A stretch of 52,076 nt of DNA from an uncultured Planctomycetia bacterium (lineage in GTDB: Bacteria > Planctomycetota > Phycisphaerae > FEN-1346 > JAACEH01). The stretch's first letter is position 1. The number at the start of each line of letters is the position of its first letter. Made by a program: the position numbers and the translations under genes. This document shows, piece after piece, positions 1 through 7,382 of the stretch. The stretch lies in assembly GCA_903929765.1 (NCBI GenBank), contig CAIYVX010000029.1, positions 1 through 52,076 on the forward strand, read 5' to 3'. Below the pieces are notes generated by a model. That model did no database searches and had not been told where the DNA came from. It worked only from the letters and a program-made list of their open reading frames with translations.

Positions 1-312
1 CTTGTCGGCGGAGACCAGGTCGTACTCGTAGTTCTGCTCGTTCACGACCGTGCCGTCGGGGTCGGTCAGGCTCTTGAAGTAGACGCTGGTCGGATCGATG
101 TGCTGGGCCACGTCGGCGAACTTGAGGGGTCCGGCCGCCGGGACGTCCATTTCGCGGTCGTCCTTGACCACGGCATAGCCCTGGTTGTAGACCGTGACGG
201 TCACGCCGGGCTTGACCAATTTGTCCTGCGCCGCCGCCGGCGAGGAGCCGTAAACGGCGAGCGTCAGCGCCGCCACGGCGGTCAGAGACAAAAACTTCCA
301 CGTGAGCTTCAT
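1..312 (-). CDS. DUF4139-like exported protein, C-terminus cut by window edge
   Basis: Reading leftward from ATG at 310-312, 104 codons stay open to the window edge, so only the N-terminus is present. An AAGGAG ribosome site lies at 319-324, six bases before the start. Residues 1-28 form a typical signal peptide (basic start, hydrophobic core, AAAQD cleavage region), so export is likely. The mature part has the pattern VTVYNQGYAVVKDDR, then a LKFADVAQHIDPTSVYFKS segment and an EQNYEYDLVS segment, which I recognise as the start of DUF4139-type proteins. Their biochemical function is not established. The family assignment rests on motif memory only. Confidence 0.7.
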   Translation of the reverse strand, partial: MKLTWKFLSLTAVAALTLAVYGSSPAAAQDKLVKPGVTVTVYNQGYAVVKDDREMDVPAAGPLKFADVAQHIDPTSVYFKSLTDPDGTVVNEQNYEYDLVSADK

Positions 313-428
313 TTTTTTCTCCTTGTACTGGACCAGGGAAATGGCCGATGAGGCCATTGTACCGAAAGATTGGACGGCGGAGCGCGGCGAAAGTTTCAAA
401 AAAGTTTCAGAAAAATTGCGAAAAAGGG

Positions 429-523
429 AGCCACACCTTGTCCCCCGGCTTTGTGGGGGCAGGGTGTGCTGAACGAAAACACACCCTGCCCGGCGATACG
501 GCCCGCCGGGACAAGGTGTGGCA
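429..523. repeat. Repeat family A, copy A1: long head-to-head palindrome
   Basis: Left arm 429-468 and right arm 480-522 are imperfect reverse complements with an 11-base centre, giving a potential hairpin of about 40 bp. Outer ends read CCACACCTTGTCCC and its complement; inner ends read CAGGGTGTG and its complement. The unit resembles the A2-A4 elements (GTGCCACACTTTG...CAAAGTGTG) but is doubled and more diverged. It lies between the divergent DUF4139 and murA genes. The rest of 313-643 holds no gene that I can see. Confidence 0.75.
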
Positions 524-538
524 CCCCGTAACTGGCGC

Positions 539-565
539 TTGTACTTTCTCCAACTCGGGTATAAT
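539..565 (+). promoter_or_regulatory. Candidate sigma70-like promoter for murA
   Basis: TTGTAC at 539-544 and a perfect TATAAT at 560-565 are separated by 15 bases, a little short of the usual 17. It starts 16 bases downstream of the A1 palindrome and about 80 bases before the murA start. Confidence 0.45.
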
Positions 566-643
566 GTAGCAACAGACTGAACCGCAACAACTCCCCGGCG
601 GCGGGTCACGCGCCGCCCTTTAGTGCAGAAGGACGATTCCGTT

Positions 644-1939
644 ATGGACATGATGGTCATTGAAGGCGGGCGAACGCTTCAGGGTTCGGTCAGGGTCAGC
701 GGATCGAAGAATGCGGCCCTGCCGCTGATGGCGGCGGCCCTGCTGGCCGAGGGCCGCACGACGCTGCACAACGTCCCGGACCTGATGGACATTCGGACCA
801 TGGCTTCGCTCCTGCGGTCGCTCGGGGCGGAGGTGGTCCGCAACGACGGCGACCTGGAAATCGAGGTCCGCGACGAAACGCCGATCGAGGCTTCGTACGA
901 CATCATGCGGACCATGCGGGCGGGCATCTGCGTGCTGGGACCGCTCTTGGCCCGGCGGCACGGGGCCCGGGTTTCCTATCCCGGCGGCTGCGCCATCGGG
1001 TCGCGGCCCATCGACCTGCACATCAAGGGCATGGTCTCGCTGGGGGCGAAAGTCAAAACCGAGCACGGCTACCTGGAATGCCGGGTGGGGCGCGGCGGAT
1101 TGACCGGCCGGGAAATGTACCTCGGCGGGGCCTACGGCTCGACCGTTCTGGGCACGGCCAACGTGCTGATGGCCGCCGTGCTGGCACGCGGCACGACGGT
1201 GATCGAGTGCGCCGCCTGCGAACCGGAGGTGGTCAATCTGGCCGAGTTCCTGACGGCGATGGGGGCGCAGATTGAAGGCGCGGGCACGGCGCGACTCATC
1301 GTTACCGGCGTCAAAAAACTGAAAGCGACTCAGTGGCACACGATTCCCGACCGCATCGAGGCGGCGACCATGCTGATGGCCGGAGCGGTGGCCGGCGGCA
1401 AGGTCACGGTGGAAGGCGTGCGGCGCGATCACCTGGTGGCGGTGCTGCACAAGATGAACGAAATGGGTATCAAGGTCAGCCACGACGGCAACGGGGCTCT
1501 GACGGTGACGGGCCGCAAGCGGTTCCGGCCGGTGGACGTGACGACGATGCCGTATCCGGGCTATCCGACCGACGTTCAGGCCCAGCTCATGACGCTCTTG
1601 TGTCTGACCGACGGGATCAGCGTGGTGACGGAAAAAGTTTACCCGGACCGGTTCATGCACGTGGCGGAACTGGGCCGCATGGGGGCCGAAATCCGCAAGG
1701 AAAACAACACGACCATCGTTCACGGCGTGCGCGGCCTATCGGGCGCGCCGGTGATGGCGAGCGACCTGCGGGCCTCGGCGGCGCTGGTGCTGGCCGGGCT
1801 GGTGGCTCGCGGCGAAACCGAAGTGCGGCGCATTTATCATCTGGATCGCGGGTACGAAAACCTGGACGCGAAGCTGATCAAGTTGGGGGCGAAGATCACC
1901 CGGAAGGAACAGCCGGCGGGAGAAGTGCTGAAAGATTGA
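644..1939 (+). CDS. murA: UDP-N-acetylglucosamine 1-carboxyvinyltransferase
   Basis: Cytoplasmic enzyme that transfers enolpyruvate from PEP to UDP-GlcNAc, the first committed step of peptidoglycan precursor synthesis and the target of fosfomycin. The 431-residue product has the family's usual length. SGSKNA at residues 20-25 supplies the conserved Lys/Asn pair. PGGCAIGSRPIDLH contains Cys116, matching the catalytic, fosfomycin-reactive Cys115 of E. coli MurA. The end, YHLDRGYENLDAKL, is also typical. An in-frame GTG exists at 623, but AAGGA at 629-633 is well spaced for ATG 644, and MDMMVIEGG fits known N-termini. Single gene, followed directly by repeat C1. Confidence 0.97.
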   Translation: MDMMVIEGGRTLQGSVRVSGSKNAALPLMAAALLAEGRTTLHNVPDLMDIRTMASLLRSLGAEVVRNDGDLEIEVRDETPIEASYDIMRTMRAGICVLGPLLARRHGARVSYPGGCAIGSRPIDLHIKGMVSLGAKVKTEHGYLECRVGRGGLTGREMYLGGAYGSTVLGTANVLMAAVLARGTTVIECAACEPEVVNLAEFLTAMGAQIEGAGTARLIVTGVKKLKATQWHTIPDRIEAATMLMAGAVAGGKVTVEGVRRDHLVAVLHKMNEMGIKVSHDGNGALTVTGRKRFRPVDVTTMPYPGYPTDVQAQLMTLLCLTDGISVVTEKVYPDRFMHVAELGRMGAEIRKENNTTIVHGVRGLSGAPVMASDLRASAALVLAGLVARGETEVRRIYHLDRGYENLDAKLIKLGAKITRKEQPAGEVLKD

Positions 1940-1949
1940 GGGTTATTTT

Positions 1950-2040
1950 ACCCCTCCCCCTTGACGGGGGAGGGTGGCCCTTGAGGGCCGGGTGGGGGTG
2001 CACCTGTTTCGCCCAAATCACGGAGAACTGCTGTTGTCTT
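1950..2040 (+). repeat. Repeat family C, copy C1 (left inverted repeat of the DUF559 unit)
   Basis: A hairpin (CCCCTCCCCC TTGA CGGGGGAGGG) is followed by a GGCC...GGCCGGGTG segment and GGGTGCACC. Positions 1950-1979 are identical, inverted, to 2520-2549. The copy is also similar over its full length to C5 (40507-40599), including the shared tail TTTCGCCCAAATCAC, so the unit is about 90 bp rather than just a hairpin. Confidence 0.85.
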
Positions 2041-2434
2041 TTCTCTCCTCTCCATTGACTGGAGAGGTTAGGATGCGGTTGACGACTGCGAAAATCACGG
2101 TCACCACGCCATTCAAATCTCTCAGCACCTCGTCGTTCGTGAAGCGAATTATCTTCAATCCCTGCCGTTCAAGAAATTCCTGTCGCCGTTCGTCCTCGTC
2201 CCCGCGCCCATTGTGGCTGCGACCGTCTAGTTCGATGACGAGCCGGACCGCTGCGCAGTAGTAGTCAGCTACATAGGGACCAACCGGCTGTTGCCGCCGG
2301 AACTTCAACCTGGTGCACCGTCCGTCCCGCAACCTGCCCCAGAGCAGCCGCTCTGGAACCGGCGCTTTCCGGCGTAACTGGCGGCCGCGAGCGACCATCT
2401 GCTCCGAGACCGGCGGATTCTCGCGTTCCATCAT
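2018..2434 (-). CDS. DUF559 (Vsr-like endonuclease fold) protein
   Basis: 138-residue protein. The core FRRQQPVGPYVADYYC ... LVIELDGRSHNGR ... RRQEFLERQGLKIIRF matches DUF559, a small domain related to very-short-patch-repair and other PD-(D/E)XK-type endonucleases. The EFL-type acidic residues (VIELDG) and the preceding FRRQ strand are present, so the fold looks intact. Nuclease activity is an inference from the family. The start is one of two adjacent ATGs with GGAG upstream. The last ~18 codons (SPVNGEERKD...) are encoded by a C-family hairpin at 2044-2070, so the C-terminus is repeat-derived. The gene sits exactly between inverted repeats C1 and C2, unlike any other gene here. Confidence 0.85.
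   Translation of the reverse strand: MMERENPPVSEQMVARGRQLRRKAPVPERLLWGRLRDGRCTRLKFRRQQPVGPYVADYYCAAVRLVIELDGRSHNGRGDEDERRQEFLERQGLKIIRFTNDEVLRDLNGVVTVIFAVVNRILTSPVNGEERKDNSSSP
2044..2070 (-). repeat. C-family hairpin within the DUF559 3' end
   Basis: CCTCTCC ATTGACT GGAGAGG is a diverged version of the C hairpin. It lies inside the DUF559 coding region and is translated as part of its tail. Confidence 0.6.
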
Positions 2435-2492
2435 CGTCTCCGGTGAAACAGCAAAAAAAGCAACGACAGCAACCAGCGAAATAAATGCAACC

Positions 2493-2550
2493 GGTGCACC
2501 CTCACCCGGCCGCTGAAGCGGCCACCCTCCCCCGTCAAGGGGGAGGGGTG
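2493..2550 (-). repeat. Repeat family C, copy C2 (right inverted repeat of the DUF559 unit)
   Basis: The reverse complement of C1: 30 bases identical (2520-2549 against 1950-1979), followed by GGCCGGGTGAGGGTGCACC in both copies. With C1 it brackets the DUF559 gene, hairpin ends outward. Confidence 0.85.
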
Positions 2551-2575
2551 AAGAAGAAGCAAAACAGACATCCGC

Positions 2576-3343
2576 CTATTCAAATCGCTTCTTGGGCTGG
2601 ACGCCTTCCAGGGGGGCGGACAGGGGATTGCCCGAGCCTTCCGCCGCAACCAGTTTCCAGGCGTCATTCACGCGGACATATTGCAGGCGCAGGTCGAGGT
2701 TCCAATTTTTGAAGGTCAGACGGTAAATCGCCACGCCGTCGAGCCGGGTCTGCTCCGGCGCGACCTCGACCGGCTGCATGACGAGGACCTGGAGCTTGCG
2801 GCTGTAATAGTCGCCGCCTTCGTAGAGCAAGTAGTGCGTTTGGGCGATCCATTGGCGGCGGTCGTGCGGCACGGCGCCGCCGTTGGCGGCCAGGCGGTCG
2901 AGAAGGGCGTCGTAGCGGTCGGCCAGGAGGTCGCCAAGGTCGCCGTTGACCGAGGCCAGAAGCTGATCCTGGAGCAGGAGTTCGGACCGCTGGTGCAGGC
3001 CGTGATAAAGCAGCGAACCGGCGATGAAGAGGAGCGAGAGACCGAGGGCGATGCGGGCGGGCTGGAGGCCGACGCGGGTGCCGCCGCTCGTGCGGATGCC
3101 GCGCATGGCGAACAGGGCGAGGAGGACCGAGGCCAGGGGAATGATGATCAGAATGGGTAAGCGGTAACGCACCAGCGGCAACGGCAGGTAAGGCTGATAG
3201 GCGGCCGGGAGGAGGGCCAAAGCCCCGATGGCGGCGAGGATGAGGGCGAAGACGGCCCAGCCGCTGATGGCGGCGTATTCGGGTTCGACGGCCCGGTCGA
3301 GATGGGCCTCGTCGGGCCCGGGTTTGCGGCGCTGGTCGATCAT
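2576..3343 (-). CDS. Membrane protein of unknown function
   Basis: 255 residues; I do not recognise the family. Three hydrophobic segments are visible: roughly 30-48 (ISGWAVFALILAAIGALAL), 62-80 (LPILIIIPLASVLLALFA) and 100-115. They are followed by a soluble C-terminal half (about 120-255) that ends in a beta-rich stretch (VAIYRLTFKNWNLDLRLQYV). The layout suggests a small inner-membrane protein with a large water-exposed domain. ATG at 3341-3343 has AAAGGA upstream. Monocistronic; the end abuts repeat C2. Confidence 0.7.
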   Translation of the reverse strand: MIDQRRKPGPDEAHLDRAVEPEYAAISGWAVFALILAAIGALALLPAAYQPYLPLPLVRYRLPILIIIPLASVLLALFAMRGIRTSGGTRVGLQPARIALGLSLLFIAGSLLYHGLHQRSELLLQDQLLASVNGDLGDLLADRYDALLDRLAANGGAVPHDRRQWIAQTHYLLYEGGDYYSRKLQVLVMQPVEVAPEQTRLDGVAIYRLTFKNWNLDLRLQYVRVNDAWKLVAAEGSGNPLSAPLEGVQPKKRFE

Positions 3344-3499
3344 GTCCGATTCCTTTGGGCGTCTTTGGGGTTAAAATTTTGTAGTTGCCGCCCACCCCGA
3401 AGAGCGAGTATATCCGGGGCGCGGCCTGCGCGGCAAGATGGGAATTTTTTCTTGTCGAACCAGGGGTGAGTCACTATTTTTGGAACCGATGGCTTTTAG

Positions 3500-3552
3500 A
3501 AGAAGAACACACTTTGGCCCCGATACGGCCGGGGCTTCAAAGTGTGGCACCC
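3500..3552 (-). repeat. Repeat family A, copy A2
   Basis: On the minus strand it reads GGGTGCCACACTTTGAAGC...CAAAGTGTGTTCTTCTT. This is the same element as A3/A4 but with a GCCGTATC loop instead of GCTTTGC. It lies just before the HtrA-like gene. Confidence 0.85.
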
Positions 3553-3582
3553 GGAGATCCACAGGGCATTTGAGAGGTTGAT

Positions 3583-5001
3583 ATGAGACGCTATATATTC
3601 ATCATTCTGGCAGCACTTTCCCTGGCGGTAATCTGGAGTTTGTCTCGTGGCGTGTGGGCCGATGCCCCGGCCCAGAGCCAGGCTCCGGGGCCGGTTTTTG
3701 AGCGGCGCACGCCGGTGGTGCTGGCGGTGCAGCGGTGCGGGCCGGCGGTGGTCAACATCGCCACGCGGCGCGAGACGGTGGAGCGCGATCCGTTTTTCCT
3801 GGGTCTGCCGGACGTTTTTCTGAAGAATCTGCCGCCCGGCGCGGCCGAGCATCGTCGCGTGGTGCAGAGCCTGGGTTCGGGCGTCCTGATTCACGAGGAC
3901 GGCTACATCGTGACCAACGCCCATGTGGTCCAGAGCGGCGGGGAGATCAAGGTGCTGCTGGCCGACAAGCGCGAGTTCGACGCGACGCTGGTCTCGGCCG
4001 ACACGGAGAACGACCTGGCCATTATCAAGATCAGCGACGGCAAGGCGTTTCCGGCGGCGCAACTGGGCACTTCCAGCGACCTGATGGCCGGCGAGACGGT
4101 GATCGCCATCGGCAATCCCTTCGGCTACACCAACACGGTGTCCACGGGCGTGGTGAGCGCGGTGGACCGGACGCTGGACTTCGAGGGCGGGGTGAAATAT
4201 GAAGGATTGATTCAAGTCGATGCACCGATTAATCCCGGCAACTCCGGCGGGGCGCTGCTGAACATCAACGGCGAGGTGATCGGCATCAACGTGGCCATCC
4301 GGGCCGACGCCGAGGGTATCGGATTCGCCATTCCGGTGGACCGGGTGCGGGAGGACCTGGCGCGGCTCTTGAATTTTCGCAACGTGAAGCGGCTGTGGCT
4401 GGGGGCGCGGCTGACGGAGGACCGCCGCAAGGACGCCGCGGGGCGGTGGTGGTCGACGGTCCGGGTGGCCGACGTGGAGCGTGATTCGCCGGCGGCCAAG
4501 AGCGGTTTGGCGACGGCCGACGTACTGGAAAACGTCGGCCCGCACGCGGTGCGGTCGCTCCTGGACTTTGAAACGGAAATGATGCGGCGCGCGGTGGGCG
4601 ACACGATCAAATTGCGAATCAGCCGCGGCGGGGCGGAAAAGACGCTGGAAGTGACGCTCGGGCAGGCGCCGAAGCCGGACGGGGCGAAGCTGGCCCTGGA
4701 ACGGCTGGGGCTGCACCTGGAACAGATGACGGCGGCGCTGGCGAAGAAGGGGCGCAGCGCGATCGACAGCGGCCTGATGGTCACGGGCGTCGAGCGCGAC
4801 AGTTCGGCGGCCAAGGCCGGTTTCGAGGCCGGCGACGTGATCGTGCAGGCCAACACGCACCGGCTCAAGGAGACGACGGACCTGGGCTACGTCCTGTCGC
4901 CGCTGGAGGAAAATGCGAAGGTGGTGCTCCAGGTGGTGCGCGGGCGGTTCGCCGTTCATGTGGCCGTGCCGGTGCGCGGCAAGCCGAATCTGTTGCACTA
5001 G
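3583..5001 (+). CDS. HtrA/DegP-like trypsin-type serine protease with two PDZ domains
   Basis: 472 residues. Residues 1-27 form a signal peptide or signal anchor (IFIILAALSLAVIW), placing the enzyme in the periplasm or at the membrane. The protease domain (about 45-260) carries the full triad: His114 in TNAHVV, Asp144 in ENDLAII and Ser221 in NPGNSGGAL. Two PDZ-like segments follow, about 270-360 and 370-465 (DSSAAKAGFEAGDVIVQAN in the second). Members degrade or refold misfolded envelope proteins; this role is inferred from the family. The start ATG has GAGAGG nearby. It stands alone, with an A2 repeat in its upstream region. Confidence 0.92.
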   Translation: MRRYIFIILAALSLAVIWSLSRGVWADAPAQSQAPGPVFERRTPVVLAVQRCGPAVVNIATRRETVERDPFFLGLPDVFLKNLPPGAAEHRRVVQSLGSGVLIHEDGYIVTNAHVVQSGGEIKVLLADKREFDATLVSADTENDLAIIKISDGKAFPAAQLGTSSDLMAGETVIAIGNPFGYTNTVSTGVVSAVDRTLDFEGGVKYEGLIQVDAPINPGNSGGALLNINGEVIGINVAIRADAEGIGFAIPVDRVREDLARLLNFRNVKRLWLGARLTEDRRKDAAGRWWSTVRVADVERDSPAAKSGLATADVLENVGPHAVRSLLDFETEMMRRAVGDTIKLRISRGGAEKTLEVTLGQAPKPDGAKLALERLGLHLEQMTAALAKKGRSAIDSGLMVTGVERDSSAAKAGFEAGDVIVQANTHRLKETTDLGYVLSPLEENAKVVLQVVRGRFAVHVAVPVRGKPNLLH

Positions 5002-5094
5002 GCGCAGTCCAAAGCATTTCTCGTTTGACTGTCGGCAGGTTCCATCGGACAATAGCACTTTGTTGAATTGTGAACAATTCGGAGGATTTTCCGC

Positions 5095-6786
5095 GTGAGC
5101 GAAAGCGATTTAAAAGCGGGCGGCGCGGCGCGAGAAAAGCCGTGGACCGACCGGGATATGCCCTGCGTTTATTGCGGGCAGGCGGTGGCGCGCGAGGTGG
5201 AGCGTTGCCCGCATTGCAAGGCGAGCTATTCGCTGGCGGTGCGGCGCGCCAGCCGCGAGATCGAGGGGCCGTGGTTCTATATGGAGCCGCGCAACCTGTC
5301 CAACCGCGGGGTCGATTTCAATACGATGCTGAAGATGATCGAGAAGGGGCGGCTGAAGCGCGACAGCGTGGTGCGCGGGCCGACGACGCACCAGGACTGG
5401 ATGTTTGCGGCCGAGGCGCCGCTCTTGAGCAAACATCTGGGCGTCTGTCCGCACTGCTTCAGCCCGGCGAGACCGGAGCAGGAATTTTGCGACCAGTGCG
5501 ACCGCTTTCTCGACGAGCGGCCGGGGCGGCTCCGGCCGGGGGCGAAACAGGCGAAGAAGACGAACTTCTTTCCGGCCCGCGATGAAACCGAGGAGAAGTT
5601 GGCGGCGTCGCTGGTGACGCACGATCTGGCGGCTGCGGCGGCCGAGGCGGCGAAGGAAGAGGCGGCCGAGCGCGAGGCGGTCGTGCGTCCGGTCGAGGAG
5701 CCGCAACTGGGCAATTTGCCGGAAGTGCAGTCGATGGCGGGGCAGCGGCCGCACGGCGGCGAGACGGGCGAGACGAAACGGCCGAAGGTGAAGCTGCACA
5801 TTCTGGCGCTGCTGACGGTGGTGACGGTGGTGCCGCTGGGCCTCTTGATGTTGTGGCTGCCGCTGGAGTGGGTGATGCCGGGGAGCATCGACCGGGAGGG
5901 GACCACGGCCTATAACGTGCATCACAACCAGGTGATGGTGCGGACGGCCATTCTGGGGGTGTTCGGGGGCGGGAAGTCGAAAGCGCCGACCGACGATTCG
6001 CAGGTGGCCGAGCTACTTCAGGAGGGCGACACGGCGGCGGAGAACGGCGAACTGGAAAAGGCCCTGGAGATATTTGAACAGGTGCGGGACGACAACAAGG
6101 GCAAACCGTTGGCCAGGTCGGCGGAGCGGAAGCTGGCGGCGGTCAAGGAGACGATCGCCAATCGTGATCGACATCGGCAGGACGTCATGGACCGGATGCA
6201 ACGGATCAAGGACGCCCTGAGCGCGGGCAAGAGCGAGGAGGCCCGCAGGCTGCTGGCGGTGGTTGGGGCGGAGGATCGGGCGATTGCGCGGAAGCTGGGC
6301 GTGGACGTGGCCTCGCTGGAAGATCGCATCGGGTTGCTGGAGGTGCAGAAGCGCGACGAGGCGCAGCGGGAACGGCTGCGGGGCGAAGTGAAGAACCTGT
6401 TAGACAAGGCGAACCGGGCGACGGAGGCGAAGCGTTACAAGGTCGCGCTTGAAGTTTACGAAGAGATCGCCAACAAATATCCGACGGACTATCTGCCGGC
6501 GGGGGTGAAGTTGAACGAGTTGATCGCGGAAACCAAAGCTCGGATGGCGCCGCCGACGGAGACGGCCAAGAGTTCGGAGACACCGGTGGCGCCAGCGCCC
6601 ATCGATACGGCGGCCGAGGCGCGGCGGCTCTGGGTGGAATTGTTGAGCCTGGAGGTAAAGAAAAAATACGGCGAAGCGCTGAAGAAGAGCGACGAATTGA
6701 TGGCGTTGCCGGAGAAAGATCGGCCGGCGGCGCTGGCGAAGAAGATCAAGGATTTGAAGCGCGGGGAGTTGTTCGGGGAAGAATAA
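5095..6786 (+). CDS. Zinc-ribbon / GYF_2-like protein with one membrane segment and TPR-like C-terminus
   Basis: 563 residues starting at GTG with GGAGG at 5081-5085. Residues 24-42 are a CxxC...CxxC zinc ribbon (CVYCG, CPHCK). Residues about 60-115 (GPWFYMEPRNLSNRG ... RDSVVRGPTTHQDWMFAAE) resemble a GYF_2/DUF4339 module. A second CxxC pair (CPHCF, CDQCD) follows near 120-140. A hydrophobic segment at about 235-258 (ILALLTVVTVVPLGLLMLWL) anchors it. The rest is helical, with VAELLQEGDTAAENGELEKALEIFEQV resembling tetratricopeptide repeats. Function unknown; a membrane-tethered scaffold is plausible. The next gene starts 8 bases downstream, suggesting an operon. Confidence 0.75.
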   Translation: MSESDLKAGGAAREKPWTDRDMPCVYCGQAVAREVERCPHCKASYSLAVRRASREIEGPWFYMEPRNLSNRGVDFNTMLKMIEKGRLKRDSVVRGPTTHQDWMFAAEAPLLSKHLGVCPHCFSPARPEQEFCDQCDRFLDERPGRLRPGAKQAKKTNFFPARDETEEKLAASLVTHDLAAAAAEAAKEEAAEREAVVRPVEEPQLGNLPEVQSMAGQRPHGGETGETKRPKVKLHILALLTVVTVVPLGLLMLWLPLEWVMPGSIDREGTTAYNVHHNQVMVRTAILGVFGGGKSKAPTDDSQVAELLQEGDTAAENGELEKALEIFEQVRDDNKGKPLARSAERKLAAVKETIANRDRHRQDVMDRMQRIKDALSAGKSEEARRLLAVVGAEDRAIARKLGVDVASLEDRIGLLEVQKRDEAQRERLRGEVKNLLDKANRATEAKRYKVALEVYEEIANKYPTDYLPAGVKLNELIAETKARMAPPTETAKSSETPVAPAPIDTAAEARRLWVELLSLEVKKKYGEALKKSDELMALPEKDRPAALAKKIKDLKRGELFGEE

Positions 6787-6794
6787 TACGACCC

Positions 6795-7184
6795 ATGCCG
6801 CGATTCGTGGTTCAACATCATGTACTGCCCGATGGCGACGGCCATTGGGATCTCATGCTCGAAGCGGGCGCGGTGCTGTGGACGTGGTCGCTGCCGCACC
6901 CGCCGGACGAGGCGGCGCGGCTGCCGATGTCGGCGCGGCACCTGGGCGACCATCGGGCGGCGTACCTGGATTACGAGGGCGAGGTGAGCGACGGACGCGG
7001 GCGGGTGGAGATTCACGACCGCGGGACGTTCGAGTGGGCGGAGGAGGGCGGGGCGGGCCAGGAGACGCATCTGGTGGACAGGCTGGAGTTTGTGCTGGCC
7101 GGGGAGAAGGCGCGGGGACGGTTTCGGTTGAAGCGCGAGCCGAAGATGGGGAAGGATCTGTGGCGGTTGGGGCGGGTGGAGTAG
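6795..7184 (+). CDS. Stand-alone LigD-type 3'-phosphoesterase (PE) domain protein
   Basis: 129 residues. FVVQHHVLPDGDGHWDLMLE and the later RGRFRLKRE match the phosphoesterase domain that forms the N-terminus of the bacterial NHEJ ligase LigD, which trims 3'-phosphate or ribonucleotide ends. The conserved His (QHH) and HWDLMLE acidic/His motif are present. No polymerase or ligase domain follows and no Ku gene is nearby, so it is an orphan PE protein; orphan copies are known in bacteria and archaea. It probably shares a transcript with the preceding zinc-ribbon gene. Confidence 0.85.
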   Translation: MPRFVVQHHVLPDGDGHWDLMLEAGAVLWTWSLPHPPDEAARLPMSARHLGDHRAAYLDYEGEVSDGRGRVEIHDRGTFEWAEEGGAGQETHLVDRLEFVLAGEKARGRFRLKREPKMGKDLWRLGRVE

Positions 7185-7203
7185 TCGTAAAGAACGGCAG
7201 AAA

Positions 7204-7316
7204 CGGCGAATATCCAACACCCAATAGCCAATATCCAATCATGAAGTCAGATTCCGGAGCGGGAGGTTTTTCACTTCATGATTGGATATTGAGTGTTGGA
7301 TATTGGATATTCGCTG
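7204..7316. repeat. Repeat family D, copy D1: large AT-rich palindrome
   Basis: Left arm 7204-7247 (CGGCGAATATCCAAC...CATGAAGT) and right arm 7273-7316 (ACTTCATGATTGGATATTG...TTCGCTG) are near reverse complements around a 25-base centre with ATTCCGGAGCGGGAG. The composition is much more AT-rich than the surrounding genes. The right half recurs, via the minus strand of D1, at 40622-40704. Confidence 0.88.
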
Positions 7317-7382
7317 TTTCTCGGTTGTTCGCACAGTCGGGCCAGCCGACCGTGGCAGATTTTCCGAACACCAACTGACGGT

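Noticed and set aside
623-643. Upstream GTG start for murA
   Set aside because: AAGGA at 629-633 would lie inside the coding region and the extra residues are not found in MurA N-termini; ATG 644 fits better.
620-1723. Long minus-strand open frame opposite murA
   Set aside because: Shadow frame with biased composition and no ribosome site or motif; murA is unambiguous.
1940-2560. Classical insertion sequence
   Set aside because: There is no DDE, HUH or serine recombinase gene and no target duplication; only DUF559 lies between the repeats.
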